Source: Nematostella vectensis (taxonomy: Eukaryota; Cnidaria; Anthozoa; Actiniaria; Edwardsiidae). Taken from it: a stretch of DNA of 60,000 nucleotides. Below are positions 40,780-52,000 of this stretch, in pieces. Each line of letters opens with the position of its first letter. Within the stretch, counting starts at the first letter, position 1. The notes beneath the pieces were generated by a model that saw only the letters and a program-made list of their open reading frames with translations, ran no database searches and was not told the DNA's origin. The stretch covers positions 5,693,306 to 5,753,305 of the forward strand of contig NC_064046.1 of the NCBI RefSeq assembly GCF_932526225.1, given 5' to 3'. The position numbers were made by a program, and so were the translations under genes.

Positions 40780-41206
40780 CTATTGGGGGATACTAGAAAT
40801 CTCTGGCAGATCTGCGGAATACTTCGCGAGTAACATATAATATTTACAACGGCAGAAGGAAACGCCGGTTACAGCCTCGGCGAAATTGGCGCCCGGTAAA
40901 CAGCCGCAGTGGAAGTACTGGCCACAGGCGTCACAACCCAGCCAGTCTTCTCCATCGTCATCCTTGCACACTTTGCAAATATTGACGTTCCACCTGCAAT
41001 TGTAAAATACACAGTTGTTCAAATATAACATTTCAGTCGCACTTTCTTAGGCTTGCGGTCTGGAAGCAAGATTACAGTTTAGGCGTACACACTTACCGGT
41101 CGATATCGTTGTAGCATGTGCCAGAGATTAACCTCATCATGTTTGCTCGTTCTTCCGTGATGTCAACAACGTTTAAGGCCCTGCTCTCACACAGATTCTT
41201 GGCAAA
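40780..41206 (-). CDS. PHD-finger protein, last two exons (minus strand)
   Basis: The upstream exon is 41097-41206, flanked by AG and GT on the minus strand, and reads CESRALNVVDITEERANMMR and on to NDID. It joins in phase to the last exon, 40780-40993, starting RWNVNICKVCKDDDGEDW. That exon has a PHD finger: C-x2-C, DWLGCDACGQYFHCGC, then a late CRC pair. The stop is at 40780. PHD fingers bind histone H3 tails or act in chromatin complexes. The 5' exons were not found, so the gene may start beyond a long intron or be a remnant. Confidence 0.65.
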
Positions 41207-42493
41207 CTATAGAGCTATGGAATATAAATTTTAATAGTATTTAAAACTACTATCTTTAGCGTCTTAGCGATTTCTCAGTCTGAAGGGCGTAGAAAGTGAA
41301 TGATTCCTTAAATATATAGGACATAAGCAATTGATAAAATTGAATACAACCGATTGATAAAAATTGGTAACAATTATCAATTCTTATCGATTAGTTACAT
41401 CGGGTATTCATTTAATACACAAGCAGTTTAGAAATATCTTGATCCCGGACCACTACTCACCGAACAAATGAAAACACCACAGTTAAAGTGGTCGGTTTGC
41501 CTTTGATACTGTCGCTAAATGCAAAGCCAAGAGGTACATTCCCATGAGGTCTTCCTGTCAATTACCGAGCTAAATTGATTTATCGCATTCAGTAGGTGCT
41601 ATTGCAGGCAGCCATGACTGCCGGCCATGTGCGAATATTGCTTTATTAACACGATGGGATAGCTGTGGTTTTGCGAAGCGATAGCGCTGATCATATACCA
41701 CGGGCTCGACTGTACTTCGACGCCCGTGTTCAAGTAACTCCCGCGGAAACAGGCGGCCATTTTAAACCAGCCAAAAATGTTATGGGTACTTTTGCCGAGA
41801 ATAAAACAAAGGTAAACGGACACAATGCTTTATTATAGAATGTAAATTCTAAGAATAATTAAGCTAACATATGTATTGCAATATACAGTCTTAAGTGTAA
41901 ATTTTCTACTAGTGTCAACATTTTCCTGGTACATCGTCTTTCTTCTTTCTTGTGTGACATGAGAATCATTAGGTTTCTATCATTGTAATAATGCCGAAGT
42001 TATTGGAATTCGGTGGGGAGTAACATGCTATATATTAACTGAGTGAGTTATTGTTTTTCGTTCTTTGTTCATCATTTTTGTGTATTTTGACTTCATTGAA
42101 GAAATTCCAGAGGGTTGCAAGCAAGTACTTTCGGTAAGGCCTATTTTACCAACAGCGTCGGGTAATAGTTTGGAAGATGAGCGGGTTGCGCTAAAATGTT
42201 GAAAAGTAACAATTCTTTAGTTTTCAAATTATCTTAACAAAAATACTCTCGAATTGACTATCTGAAATATATTCTTGTGCAACACTGGTCCTCTTGCCCC
42301 TCTCACACAAGTTGCCTTAGGGTTTGGACTTAGCAGGCGGCGTAAATTCGGGGATGGATCTTTGTAGGCACGAGTGCATTTATTTATTTCAAAGATTGCG
42401 AGGACAATTTTGGCGTAAAATAAAGATTCATCAATCGCGAAGTTTGACAGGTCAGTTTTAAGCCAAAAATTCGTGTGCTTCAAGCTGGAGTAT
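41207..42493. other. Intergenic, mostly unrecognised
   Basis: Apart from the inverted repeat copy at 41.64-41.76 kb, nothing is recognised. The 84-codon minus-strand frame at 42.23-42.48 kb has no visible domain. Confidence 0.4.
41640..41760 (-). repeat. Inverted uninterrupted copy of the repeat flanking the 36-kb SINE
   Basis: The reverse complement contains GAACACGGGCGTCGAAGTAC and ATCGCTTCGCAAAACCACAG separated by about 30 bp, whereas at 36.1-36.5 kb the same blocks are about 350 bp apart. This copy probably shows the empty site. Confidence 0.6.
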
Positions 42494-42942
42494 TGTTAGG
42501 TGTTACTGTTAATTTAAAAAAAAAATTCATCGCGCAGATTTCGAGATTTTTATTTTAATATAAAAATATTGTTTCCTTTTAACTTGCATGACAAAAAATA
42601 ATTTGATTTCCAAGAATAGTGAATCTAGCGGAATCTGATAAAGCAACGATGTATTAATAAAATCTACATGTCCTACATGTCGACGAAAGTCCCGGCGCTA
42701 CTTCATTTACAAACCGCTTAATCGTTGCTGTCCGTACTAGCAACTCACAAAAACTGACATGCATGTTAGCATGTCAGTTAAGCAACTGAACAAAATATAC
42801 TGAACAAATATCCACGTGCAAGCGAAAAGTACTATCTATTGTCCGTCACTAATGATGCGGTATTGAGTTCCGTTACTATTAATGCGGTAACGAGTTCATA
42901 GAATATAAAGGCTTGTTTACATGTTTTTGTCGCGCACTAACA
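42494..42942 (-). repeat. 3' LTR of the BEL/Pao element
   Basis: On the minus strand the segment begins TGTTAGTGCGCGAC and ends ACACCTAACA, so it is bounded by the short inverted ends TGTTAG/CTAACA. It follows a purine-rich tract (TAGGGTCGGGAA) just after the last pol domain, as expected of a 3' LTR. A TTTATATTC TATA-like box lies about 30 bp in. No second LTR is found in the window, so its left boundary cannot be confirmed by comparison. Confidence 0.7.
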
Positions 42943-42956
42943 TTCCCGACCCTAAA

Positions 42957-44420
42957 CTACACAGTAGTTTCTGACTCTAGCAGTAGTACCAACTTGGCAG
43001 ACGGTCTTCTGAGCTCTGTTTTCTTCGTTTTGACCGTGACGGCTCTAACTACGCCTTGCGAATCTTCTTCAGTCTCCTTGATTAACCCCATTTCCCACAC
43101 GTTCTTTGGTGCGTTGTCCTTCAGGAGAACAAGGTCTCCCACCTTCAGGTTTCTTCTCTCGCGTTGCCACTTGAGGCGTTCTTGGCGTGTGACCAAGTAT
43201 CCTTTCTGCCAACGGGACCAGAAAGTATTCGCTAAGTACTGGATCCTCCGCCATCTGCGTCGCACGTAGAGGTCAGGTCGTTGGAAGTCTCCTGGCGGGT
43301 AGCTTGCAGTGTTCCCATTCATATAGTTAGGATGTGATTTGGCGTCAGGGGGTCCAAGTCATTTGGATCACTGGACACTGTGGTCAGCGGTCTTGAATTG
43401 ATTATTGCTTCGACCTCACACATCAAAGTCAGTAGGGCTTCGTGATCCATGCGGCTTTCATGTTCTTGGAGCAGACCGTTTATTATCTTTCTAATTGATC
43501 GAGTTTGCCTCTCTCAAGAGCCACCCATATGACTTGCGGAAGGCGGATTAAACACCCAGTGGATACCTTATTTAAGCAACTTGCTTCTTATCTCTTCGTC
43601 TTTAATTTCTTCGACAGCTTTGCGCAATTCTTCGCTTGCGCCAACAAGATCGGATTTCTCGCACTGGTCCACTGCAAGCGGTGAAACGGTGTGTCGCCTG
43701 GATGCACGAGTGGGTGTCTAAAGATGAAGCCATCTCAACATGTACAGCGCAACAAGCGAGACATGTAAATATTACTCCATAGCTCTTCATTGTCTTGCGA
43801 CCTTGGAGGTAACTGAATGGGCCAAAGAAGTCCATCCCAATGTGCGTAAACGGTGGTGCAGGAAGATCGGCCATTTTCTGTTCGCAGACTGGCGAGCGAA
43901 TACGGCGACAAGTGACGCATTTGTGGAGTACACTCCTGGTGGCTGCGTTGACTGCAATTATCCAGTAACGATTGCGCAAATGGGCGATGACATGATTGCG
44001 ACCTGCGTGTCCTAACTGACAGTGCGCTAGTCGAATCAGCAGCTTGGTCACATGACCTTTCTTCGGTAAGATGACTGGATACTTGCTTTCTTCTGGAATA
44101 TCAGCTCTCCGTAATCGTCCACCAACACGCAACATCCCATTAGCCATGAACGGATCTAGTCTTGAGATTGAACTTGCCTTGCCAACTCCCACGGACTTGT
44201 GCTGAGTTGCCTGTGAATCCTCCTGGTTGCGCACAGCATGGCTTAAAGCTTCTATCTCATTGGGGAAAGCTTGCGCTTGAACGAACTTGATGACTGCTAT
44301 TTCTGCGTCTTCTAACTCTCGGACTGCAAGTGGCCCTTCTCCATGGTGATGTCTCTCAGCAAATTTGGCGTCTTCAGATGGTTTCACTTGTTTAATCTTG
44401 TTCTGAGGGAAAGCTTTCAC
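42957..44420 (-). pseudogene. BEL/Pao integrase and DUF5641 C-terminal domain, broken
   Basis: The H2C2 zinc-binding part reads RLAHCQLGHAGRNHVIAHLR and CVTCRRIRSP. It is followed by the start of the integrase core (THIGMDFFGPFSYLQG, VHVEMASSLDTHSCI). The frame breaks near 43690, and the rest of the core to about 43330 is eroded. The C-terminal segment 43322-42957 (RRRWRRIQYLANTFWSRW, LKVGDLVLLKDNAPKNVWEM) is a DUF5641-type domain. Confidence 0.85.
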
Positions 44421-46111
44421 ACGCAGGAAAACAGCAACGCATTAAACGATACCAACTTGAAAAATGCTCGATAAGCTTGACAACAGTGGAAATGGGTTCC
44501 TCAACACCGACCACATTACTTGTAACTTCTTGTTTCACTTCAGGATCGTCTTCTGACACTTGTCTTGGCATTTTAGATTGCGATGGCCAATCACCTTCAT
44601 CCTTCCAAAGAGAGTCGGGCCCATGTAGCCAGCGTTGCTCTTCTGAAAACGTACCTGCATCCATTCCACGCGATCCATCATCTGCAGGATTGTCCTTTGA
44701 CTGTACGAATTTCCACTGCGCTGGGTTAGGTGAGTCACGGATTACTTGAATTCTGTTCGCGACATATACCTTGAACCTCTTCTGTTCATTAGCAATGTAA
44801 CTCAGTACTGTAGTAGAGCCAGTTTGGTACATAATACTTCCGGATTCGTCTCCTAGCTCTTTCTTTAGTAGCTGTCCCAAGCGCACGGATAAGGTTGCAA
44901 CTGTCAACTCCAAACGTGGAACGGTCATCGTCTTGGTCGCTGGGGTAAGACGCGCTTTTCCCATCAGGAAACTGCAATGGACTTCTCCTTTGTTGTTGAC
45001 CATACGTAAGTAGGCTACTGAGGCGTAACCAATAGTGCTTGGGTCAGAAAATATGTGTACTTGCTTAGATACTACTTGACCAAAGTTGCGCGGCTTGTAA
45101 CATCGATCCACGGTTACTTTCTCGATCACTGGTAGTCCTTGGCGCCATTTCGTCCACTTGCTCTGATACTCACTCGGAATCTCGTCGTCCCATCCGAGGT
45201 TGTTCAGCTTACATAAGTCTTGGAGTAACTTCTTCGCCGGTAAAATATAAGGTGCTAGAAGTCCAAGAGGGTCATAAACGGACGAAACTGTAGACAAAAT
45301 CCCTCTTCTTGTCATTGGTTTGTCTGATAATGCGATACGAAATCCAAGTAGATCAGATTCAACGCACCATTGCACTCCCAATGCGCACTTAACTGGTAAG
45401 GCGTCCTGATCAAAGTCTAGATTCACAATCTGTTTAGCGTACTTTTCCACAAGAATGGTCTCCATGACGACTCGAGAGTTGCTGACAAACTTCGTTAGGC
45501 GGAATCCTCCTTGCGCGCACGTCTGACGAAAATCCTTGATTAACTCGACAGCGGTTTCCTCAGATTCTACTGAAACCAAACAATCATCAACGTAGAAGTT
45601 CTGACGAACGGTATCTGCTGCTAGTTTACCGTACTTGACCTCGGCCCAAATATGTGTACTAACATCTGATATTCGGCCAAATCGTTCTTCAAGTTGCCTT
45701 CAGGCCACCACAAGAATCTAGTGGTACGCGCACTTGATAGAACATTGCTTCAACGTCATCCATTATCGCTATATCTTTTCTTTGGAATCGTAGAAGCACT
45801 CCGACTAATGAATTCGTCAGGTTCGGGCCTTGTAACAACTTGTCGTTTAGCGCCGTCCCGTGATGCTTCGCGCCACAATCGAAAACAACTCTTATCTTGT
45901 CCGGCTTACACGGATGGTACACACCATGATGACACAAATAGAAAACCTTGCCATCAGCGGGGCACTGTTGGTCTGCGGGAACTCTTCGCGCATAACCTTT
46001 CTTCATCACATAATCGATGAACTTCTTATAGTCTGCATGGTATCGTGCATCTCGTTCCATCTTCTTTAGCCACATGACTCGTTTCAAGGCTTGTTCTCTA
46101 TTGTTAGGCAT
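44392..46111 (-). pseudogene. BEL/Pao reverse transcriptase / RNase H, broken
   Basis: RT motifs are IRVVFDCGAKHHGTALND, LLRFQRKDIAIMDDVEAMF and, after a frame change near 45690, NFYVDD at about 45600. The sequence between them is short for the family, suggesting a small deletion. The thumb and RNase H-like part follow (GILSTVSSVYDPLGLLAP, HIFSDPSTIGYASVAYLR, TVPRLELTVATLSVRLG, DNPADDGSRG). At the second RNase H acidic position the sequence reads QTGSTTV, with Gly where Asp is expected. Confidence 0.85.
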
Positions 46112-46204
46112 ACTGACATCACTATCCGTAAATGGAAGGGGAACTTCATAGTGTCCGTCGACATGATGTGTCCCTTCCTCGACTATCTGAAGGAATCTCT
46201 TGTC

Positions 46205-46887
46205 TTATTGTGAATGACCACACAGATTGGGATCTTTGCTCTCCTTTGTCTCACTGAAGTCCAGTTTGAACATCCTCAGTAGTGTCTCGGGAGCAATGAT
46301 TTCTTTGACGTCTTGACACTGGGCAGTTATACATAAGGGCGTACTTATTGACCAACCATGGCGCAATCGAATTGCGAAGGGGCCATCACGCTGACTTGGA
46401 AGTACCTCCAGTGGTCCGAAAGCAGCTGGGCAGTTGCTTCCTATCAATAGTCCTATTTGGAGTTCCGGTCTATATTCGGGAATCTCCTTGGCCATCTCTC
46501 GTAAGTAATCCCACTGCTTGATTATCTCTGGCCTTGGTATTTGCGTGGTGTCAACTGGAATAAAATCCCTGGTGTACGTTTTCGGTAGTTCCACAGCATT
46601 GTCGCCATCTAAATCGGTTAACACCACATGAGATACAGCAACTGTATCCACGATTTCTTTTCCATTGATTGTTCCTAATTTAATTGATGTCCTTACTCCA
46701 TCTTCACCAAGTTGCTGGCGTAGGTCTTCGGTGATAAAACAGCCACTACTCCATCGTAAAAGGCATACGTTTCGACGACAGTCTTTCTATTGTTCTTACT
46801 GGTCACTTTGACAGGGATTATCGTATGTAACACAACAGAGTTACTAACTTTATTGGTATCAGTTAGATTTACACGAGCAGAGTTCAC
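46205..46887 (-). pseudogene. BEL/Pao protease and linker region, frameshifted
   Basis: A frame change falls close to the aspartic-protease active-site region at about 46740, so the first part (46887-46693) and the continuation (46651-46205) are in different frames. The continuation carries IGLLIGSNCPAAFGPLEVLP, which is characteristic of BEL/Pao polyproteins between protease and RT. It ends in an in-frame stop at 46205. Confidence 0.78.
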
Positions 46888-46906
46888 AGTATTTGCTTGA
46901 CCGCCT

Positions 46907-47616
46907 TCAGACTTTTTTCAAAGCTTTCATTATGCATATGGGGTGCTTATTGCCACAAGTTTTACATGTTCGTTTGTTCAAACAGCCTTTAGAAACATGA
47001 CCACTTTGAAAACAAGCAAAACATACATTCTTCTCTTTGACAAAGTCTCTTCTTTCTTTCAAAGGCATTTCCTTGAACTTATTACATACATCAATATCAT
47101 GGTTCTCCTTACAATACAAACATGTGTCAGTTGTTGAGGAGCATGCTGCCTTGGAAGACTGGGAACCAGAAGTTGGCGGACTAGACGCTTCGCTGATGTG
47201 AGATGAAACAGTAGGAGCAATAACATCCGTAGCAAACGAATCACTTTTCTGCGTTGGAATCGGGTGCGGACTCTGCTTTCTGTCACCACTTCGAGTTTGC
47301 TTGGTCTCTGGCTTAAAGATAGCCTTTCCGTAAACTGGGTGGTTCGCCGTCTCTGTCGCGGTCACAATAAACTCAACTAAATCATCAAAGCGCACTATTT
47401 TCTTCTCTTGTTTTTCCCGTTTAGTAACCAAATCGCGCCACTTATTCTGCAGAAAACTTGAGAGCTTCGAAACTATAAACTGCATATTTTGGGCGTGGCC
47501 CAAAACAGTGAGATGATCAATGTTTTGCATCGTGTTCTTACAAGAACATAGCAAACTTTCGCAAACCATGACTGTCACCTGCTCGAATTGGTTGCCACTC
47601 GCAAACTTTGTTCCTG
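46907..47616 (-). pseudogene. BEL/Pao gag remnant with zinc knuckles
   Basis: The segment reads through the end of a DUF1759-type gag region (SKLSSFLQNKWRDLVTKRE) and then knuckle-type zinc motifs: CLYCKENHDIDVC, CFACFQSGHVSKGC and CKTCGNKHPIC. Its open frame continues upstream into host sequence by chance, so the first 30 or so codons of that frame are not gag. The real gag start is lost. Confidence 0.8.
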
Positions 47617-49044
47617 AACAAATTAAATGAAGTAGCAGATAGAGACATGAATTCCCAGGAATACAGGTTGTATGGATTTGGTTTGCTTCATTATTGTAAA
47701 AACTGTATATCTGCACTTAGACATTATAGACTCACAAACATGTCTGAGACATTTTACGTTGGACTCCTATCAGCGGTATGGGCTTCTAGAACCTCTAAAG
47801 CTTAAAAGGTGAGGAAACAAATACCAGCAACTGTATTTTCATTCAGAGATGCTCATAGCGACGAAATTTGCTATCAAACAGTTTCTGAAGAGCCTCAAAG
47901 TGTTCTTAAAGATTTACGAGCTATGGTTGCTACATTGGTACCTGAACAGTACAAACCTACAGCAGTAGAGGCCAAGATCCATAAGATAATGGGACGACCT
48001 CCCTATATTAGCAGAAATGCAAATGGCGACTTTATCTGGACAGGTAAGCAATTAATGCAATTATTAGTATGGAGGAGGGGGGCAGAATTTTTGAGGTCGA
48101 GTTTGAGGGGCCCGCGCAGCCCTGCAACACCCCCCCCCCCCCCCGATTCCACATTGAATACAAACAAAAATGTTTAAACCCATCTAGAATGCCCTGTCAG
48201 TTTGCTAAATGAGTTGATTACTACTTAATACTAATTTTTTTATGCAGAATATGAGTTCATTGGGATGGGTAACCGACATATTCCAACAAAGTGCACTGCT
48301 CTGGGAAAATGGGATAGTCCAGGTATGGTGTTCATTTGATTTAAGCTCAGTTAATTAAATCATCTGGTAGCTCAAAAAATGTAAAATTGTTGGTGTTTGA
48401 TACCTGTTATTTAACTGACCAGCACATGTTCTCAGCATACATTTTCTGATCTTGTTTTCAAGGACTGCTTGAAATCCCTAAATCTATTACCAGAATTTAG
48501 AATAAATTACCACTGGAAAGAAGAAAAGCCCCAACTATAAATCAATTTTAACAAAAACTTATAAAAATATTGGAAATTTTGGGTAACACTGCTAAATAAT
48601 TAGCAATATTTTATTATTATTAATCAACATTTTTCTGTCTAATTCCCTTTAGGACCAGCATGAGAAGCAGCAGTCCCTGCATCTAAAGCAGAATTCAGGC
48701 ACCCAGCTGGCATTGATGTACTGATAATTCAACCAGGGAAGAATGAAATTGCTTTTGTGTGTGACAAAGGCAACTCTTGTATCAGATATATCAAGGGTAT
48801 TCATTCATTTAATGCTGACAAGTTTGTTGGAACTCTTAAACTAACCAATGCTCCAAGCAATTGGAAGCCTGAGGGATTGACAGTGACAGGGAGCAAGACA
48901 ATTGTTATATCTCAAGGATCACATATTTACGTGATTACCATGGATGACACATTGACTGCTGGACAGGTGGTCCCTGTAGACATTGATGGAGTGCTACAAT
49001 CACCAATAGGTCTCTGTCTGGTAAACACTACATTAACTGATTCC

Positions 49045-52000
49045 ATACTATAGATGGGTGCTTAGGGCGGCTATTCCCCACGGCTCTGGCCACCTAAATC
49101 CTGTGTAACTACCTTCACGTGGTGCACCTGTCCTTGACAAAAAGTTACACTAGGGACCGAGTAAGGGACGGTATATTCCCTTTCTGGGTAGGTGGAGCTC
49201 GTTAGCCCTGGTTGGCAATCCACCTAGGGGAAGGAAAACCCTGATTCCAAACCTCCGCTGCCTTGCGGCTATACCCGGTCTGGGAAAGGCTTCAGGAGTC
49301 AACCTCGAGGAAAAATCTGGGAGTAAACCTTTGTTACTTCTTTGGGCGGATGAGCTTCGAATAGGTCAACGGCCAGCACCGGCGGATCTGATGGTCAACC
49401 CGGCTTCAGTTTCCGGCAACAAGTTGCAACGAGTTGTTTCTGCGGCCATCCCAGCTATGCTGGGTTGTCGATAAACAGGACCTCTCGCCAAGGGACACTA
49501 CCCTCGCGCCAGGTAGTGTCGTCATCAGTGGTGCAGCCTCACAGTTTTTATGGAAAGTCAATCTAGTAGTATTGGAGCTATGGCTACCGCATTCGGGGGA
49601 ACCGATGCGCCACCCAGTGCGGCAGTGGCGAAAAATGGACGAAGACCGCACTCGGCTATAACTTCCAGAGCAATCGACAATCGTCAGTTTCTATCTTCTA
49701 GAAAGCAAGCTCTAACCCTTGGAGCTTGGAATGTCCGTACTACCAATGACGGCGATGGTTCTCTAAGACCAGAGCGAGCCACAGCACTCATTTGTCGTGA
49801 GCTGGAGCATGCTAATATCGATATCTGTGCTTTAAGCGAAGTCCGACGTCCCAACACTGGTAACATTGTAGAAAGGAGTCATACTATCTTCTGGAGTGGG
49901 GGAAGTGAGAGAACAGCCGGTGTCGGATTTGCTATCTCCAACAGACTTGTATCGCAAGGGATTTGTCCAACACCTATCAACGACAGACTTATGCAAATGC
50001 GTGTTCCATTGGAAAGTGGTAACTACCTCACCCTTGTTAGCGTATACGCTCCTACCATGCAAAGAACATCTGAGGAAAAAGAGGTATTTTACGAAAAGCT
50101 CCGTTGTTGCCTTCCTTCAGCTCAGAACAACCCTCTTATTGTGTTGGGCGATTTCAATGCTCGTGTGGGTCAAGACTACAAATCCTGGCCTGATGTTATC
50201 GGTAAGCACGGTGTTGGAAAGATGAACTCGAATGGCCTCATGCTCCTTGAGTTTTGCACTCGGTTGCAGCTAAGTGTCATGGGTACAATGTTTCAATTAA
50301 AGGATAGCTTGAAGAACACGTGGCAACACCTCCGCTCTAAGCACTGGCACCAACTCGATCATGTGCTAGCCAATCAAGCTGCTAAGCCTTTTATTAAAGT
50401 AACCAAAGTCAATCAAGCTGCCGACTGTTTCACGGACCACAAGCTTTTAGTGTCTAATTGTGCTTTTCCTTTGAAGCGCAAGAAGAATATCTCAAGACCC
50501 CCGAAAAAGCTAGACACTCGTCTCAATGACGATAAGAAAGTGAAGCTCGTTCAGTTTTTAGATGAGAAAATTCCTGCTTGTAATAACGATTTCGAAGATC
50601 TGCAAGATATTCTTCAACAAGCTGCAAACCATGTTTTCGAAAGGAAAAAGAGGATCCAAAATGACTGGTTTGATGACCAAGATGAGGAAATTCGAAACTT
50701 ACTTCAAGACAAAAGCCTAGACAGGCACTCGTTAAGAACACGTATCAGACAAATCAAGGATGCATGGTTTCAAAAGAAAGCTGAAGAAGCTGAGCATTTT
50801 TCTCAAACAAAAAATCCAAGAGAGTTCTATGCCACCTTGAATGCAGTCTATGGTCCAAGATCAAGAAATTCTCATCCTGTTCGCTCTAAAGAAGGCACTC
50901 TTTTGGCCGATCCCATAGAAGTCAAAGGTAGATGGGTGGAGCACTTTAGTGATTTGCTAAATCTCCCGAGTGATGTTGACTTAAAAATCGTGGACGAACT
51001 TGACCAATTACCAATCATGCAGTCTATGGATGATCCTGTTACAGACCAGGAGCTGGAAAAAGCCATTTCAAACACCAAACTTGGGAAGAGCCCTGGTTTT
51101 GATGGTGTCCTTCCAGAAGTCATTGTTTATGGTGGTCGCTGCCTGAGAGCTTTTCTTCTCATCCTCTTTAATATCATCTGGGCGTCTGAAATCATTCCTC
51201 AAGTGTGGAAAGATGCAATTATCACCATTTTATTTAAGAAGGGCGACAGAAGCGAATGTGGAAACTACAGGGGGATATCACTACTAAGCGTCGTGGGGAA
51301 AATATTCGCAGATATCATCTTGCAAAGACTACAGCTGCTTGCGGAATTTATATATCCCCAGTCCCAGTCAGGGTACCGAGCTGGTAGGGGCACTATTGAT
51401 GGCATTTTCACTCTTCGTCAGCTTATGGAAAAGACCAGAGAGCAACGTAACAACATGTATATAGTCTTTGTAGACTTTGTGAAAGCCTTCGACACTGTCA
51501 ATCGTGAACTTCTCTTTTCGATCCTTGGCAAACTAGGATGCCCACCAAAGTTCATAAGTATAATAAAGAAGCTATATTCTGATGTTCATGCTAGGCTAAT
51601 CGTAGACGGAGAGCTAACTCGAGCATTTGAATACAACTGTGGTGTCAAGCAAGGATGTAAGTTAGCACCAACTCTATTCGGCATCTATGCTGCTGTCCTG
51701 CTCTGGTTGGCCTTTAATAAAATTGAACACACCTGCAGCATCAAGATAAGATTCCGATTTGATGGTAATCTCTTCGATCTTCGCAGGCTCAAAGCAAAAA
51801 CAAAAGTCCTTACGGAATTCATCAGGGAGGCACAGTACGCTGACGATATCGCCTTATTTAGCGATACCCCAGAGGGTCTGCAGTCTTTACTTACATCGTA
51901 CAATGAACTTGCTAAGAGAATGGGGATGCGCATTAACACTAAAAAGACGGAGACCATGTGTATTGGTAATACTGCCGACTTTTATGTTGATGGCATTAAG

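Larger units (their letters stand above)
42494..47616 (-). mobile_element. BEL/Pao LTR retrotransposon, 5'-truncated, defective
   Basis: Transcribed on the minus strand, the order is partial gag, CCHC knuckles, protease, reverse transcriptase, RNase H, integrase, DUF5641-type C-terminal domain and 3' LTR, the standard BEL/Pao order. The 5' LTR and start of gag are missing: homology stops near 47616, where host NHL-gene sequence begins. The coding region is split by frame changes and at least one stop. It is an endogenous relic and cannot transpose by itself. Confidence 0.9.

Noticed and set aside
47608-47716. Start of the minus-strand gag frame (about 30 codons) as true gag
   Set aside because: The same bases read on the + strand as NHL-gene coding sequence, and gag similarity begins only below about 47616.
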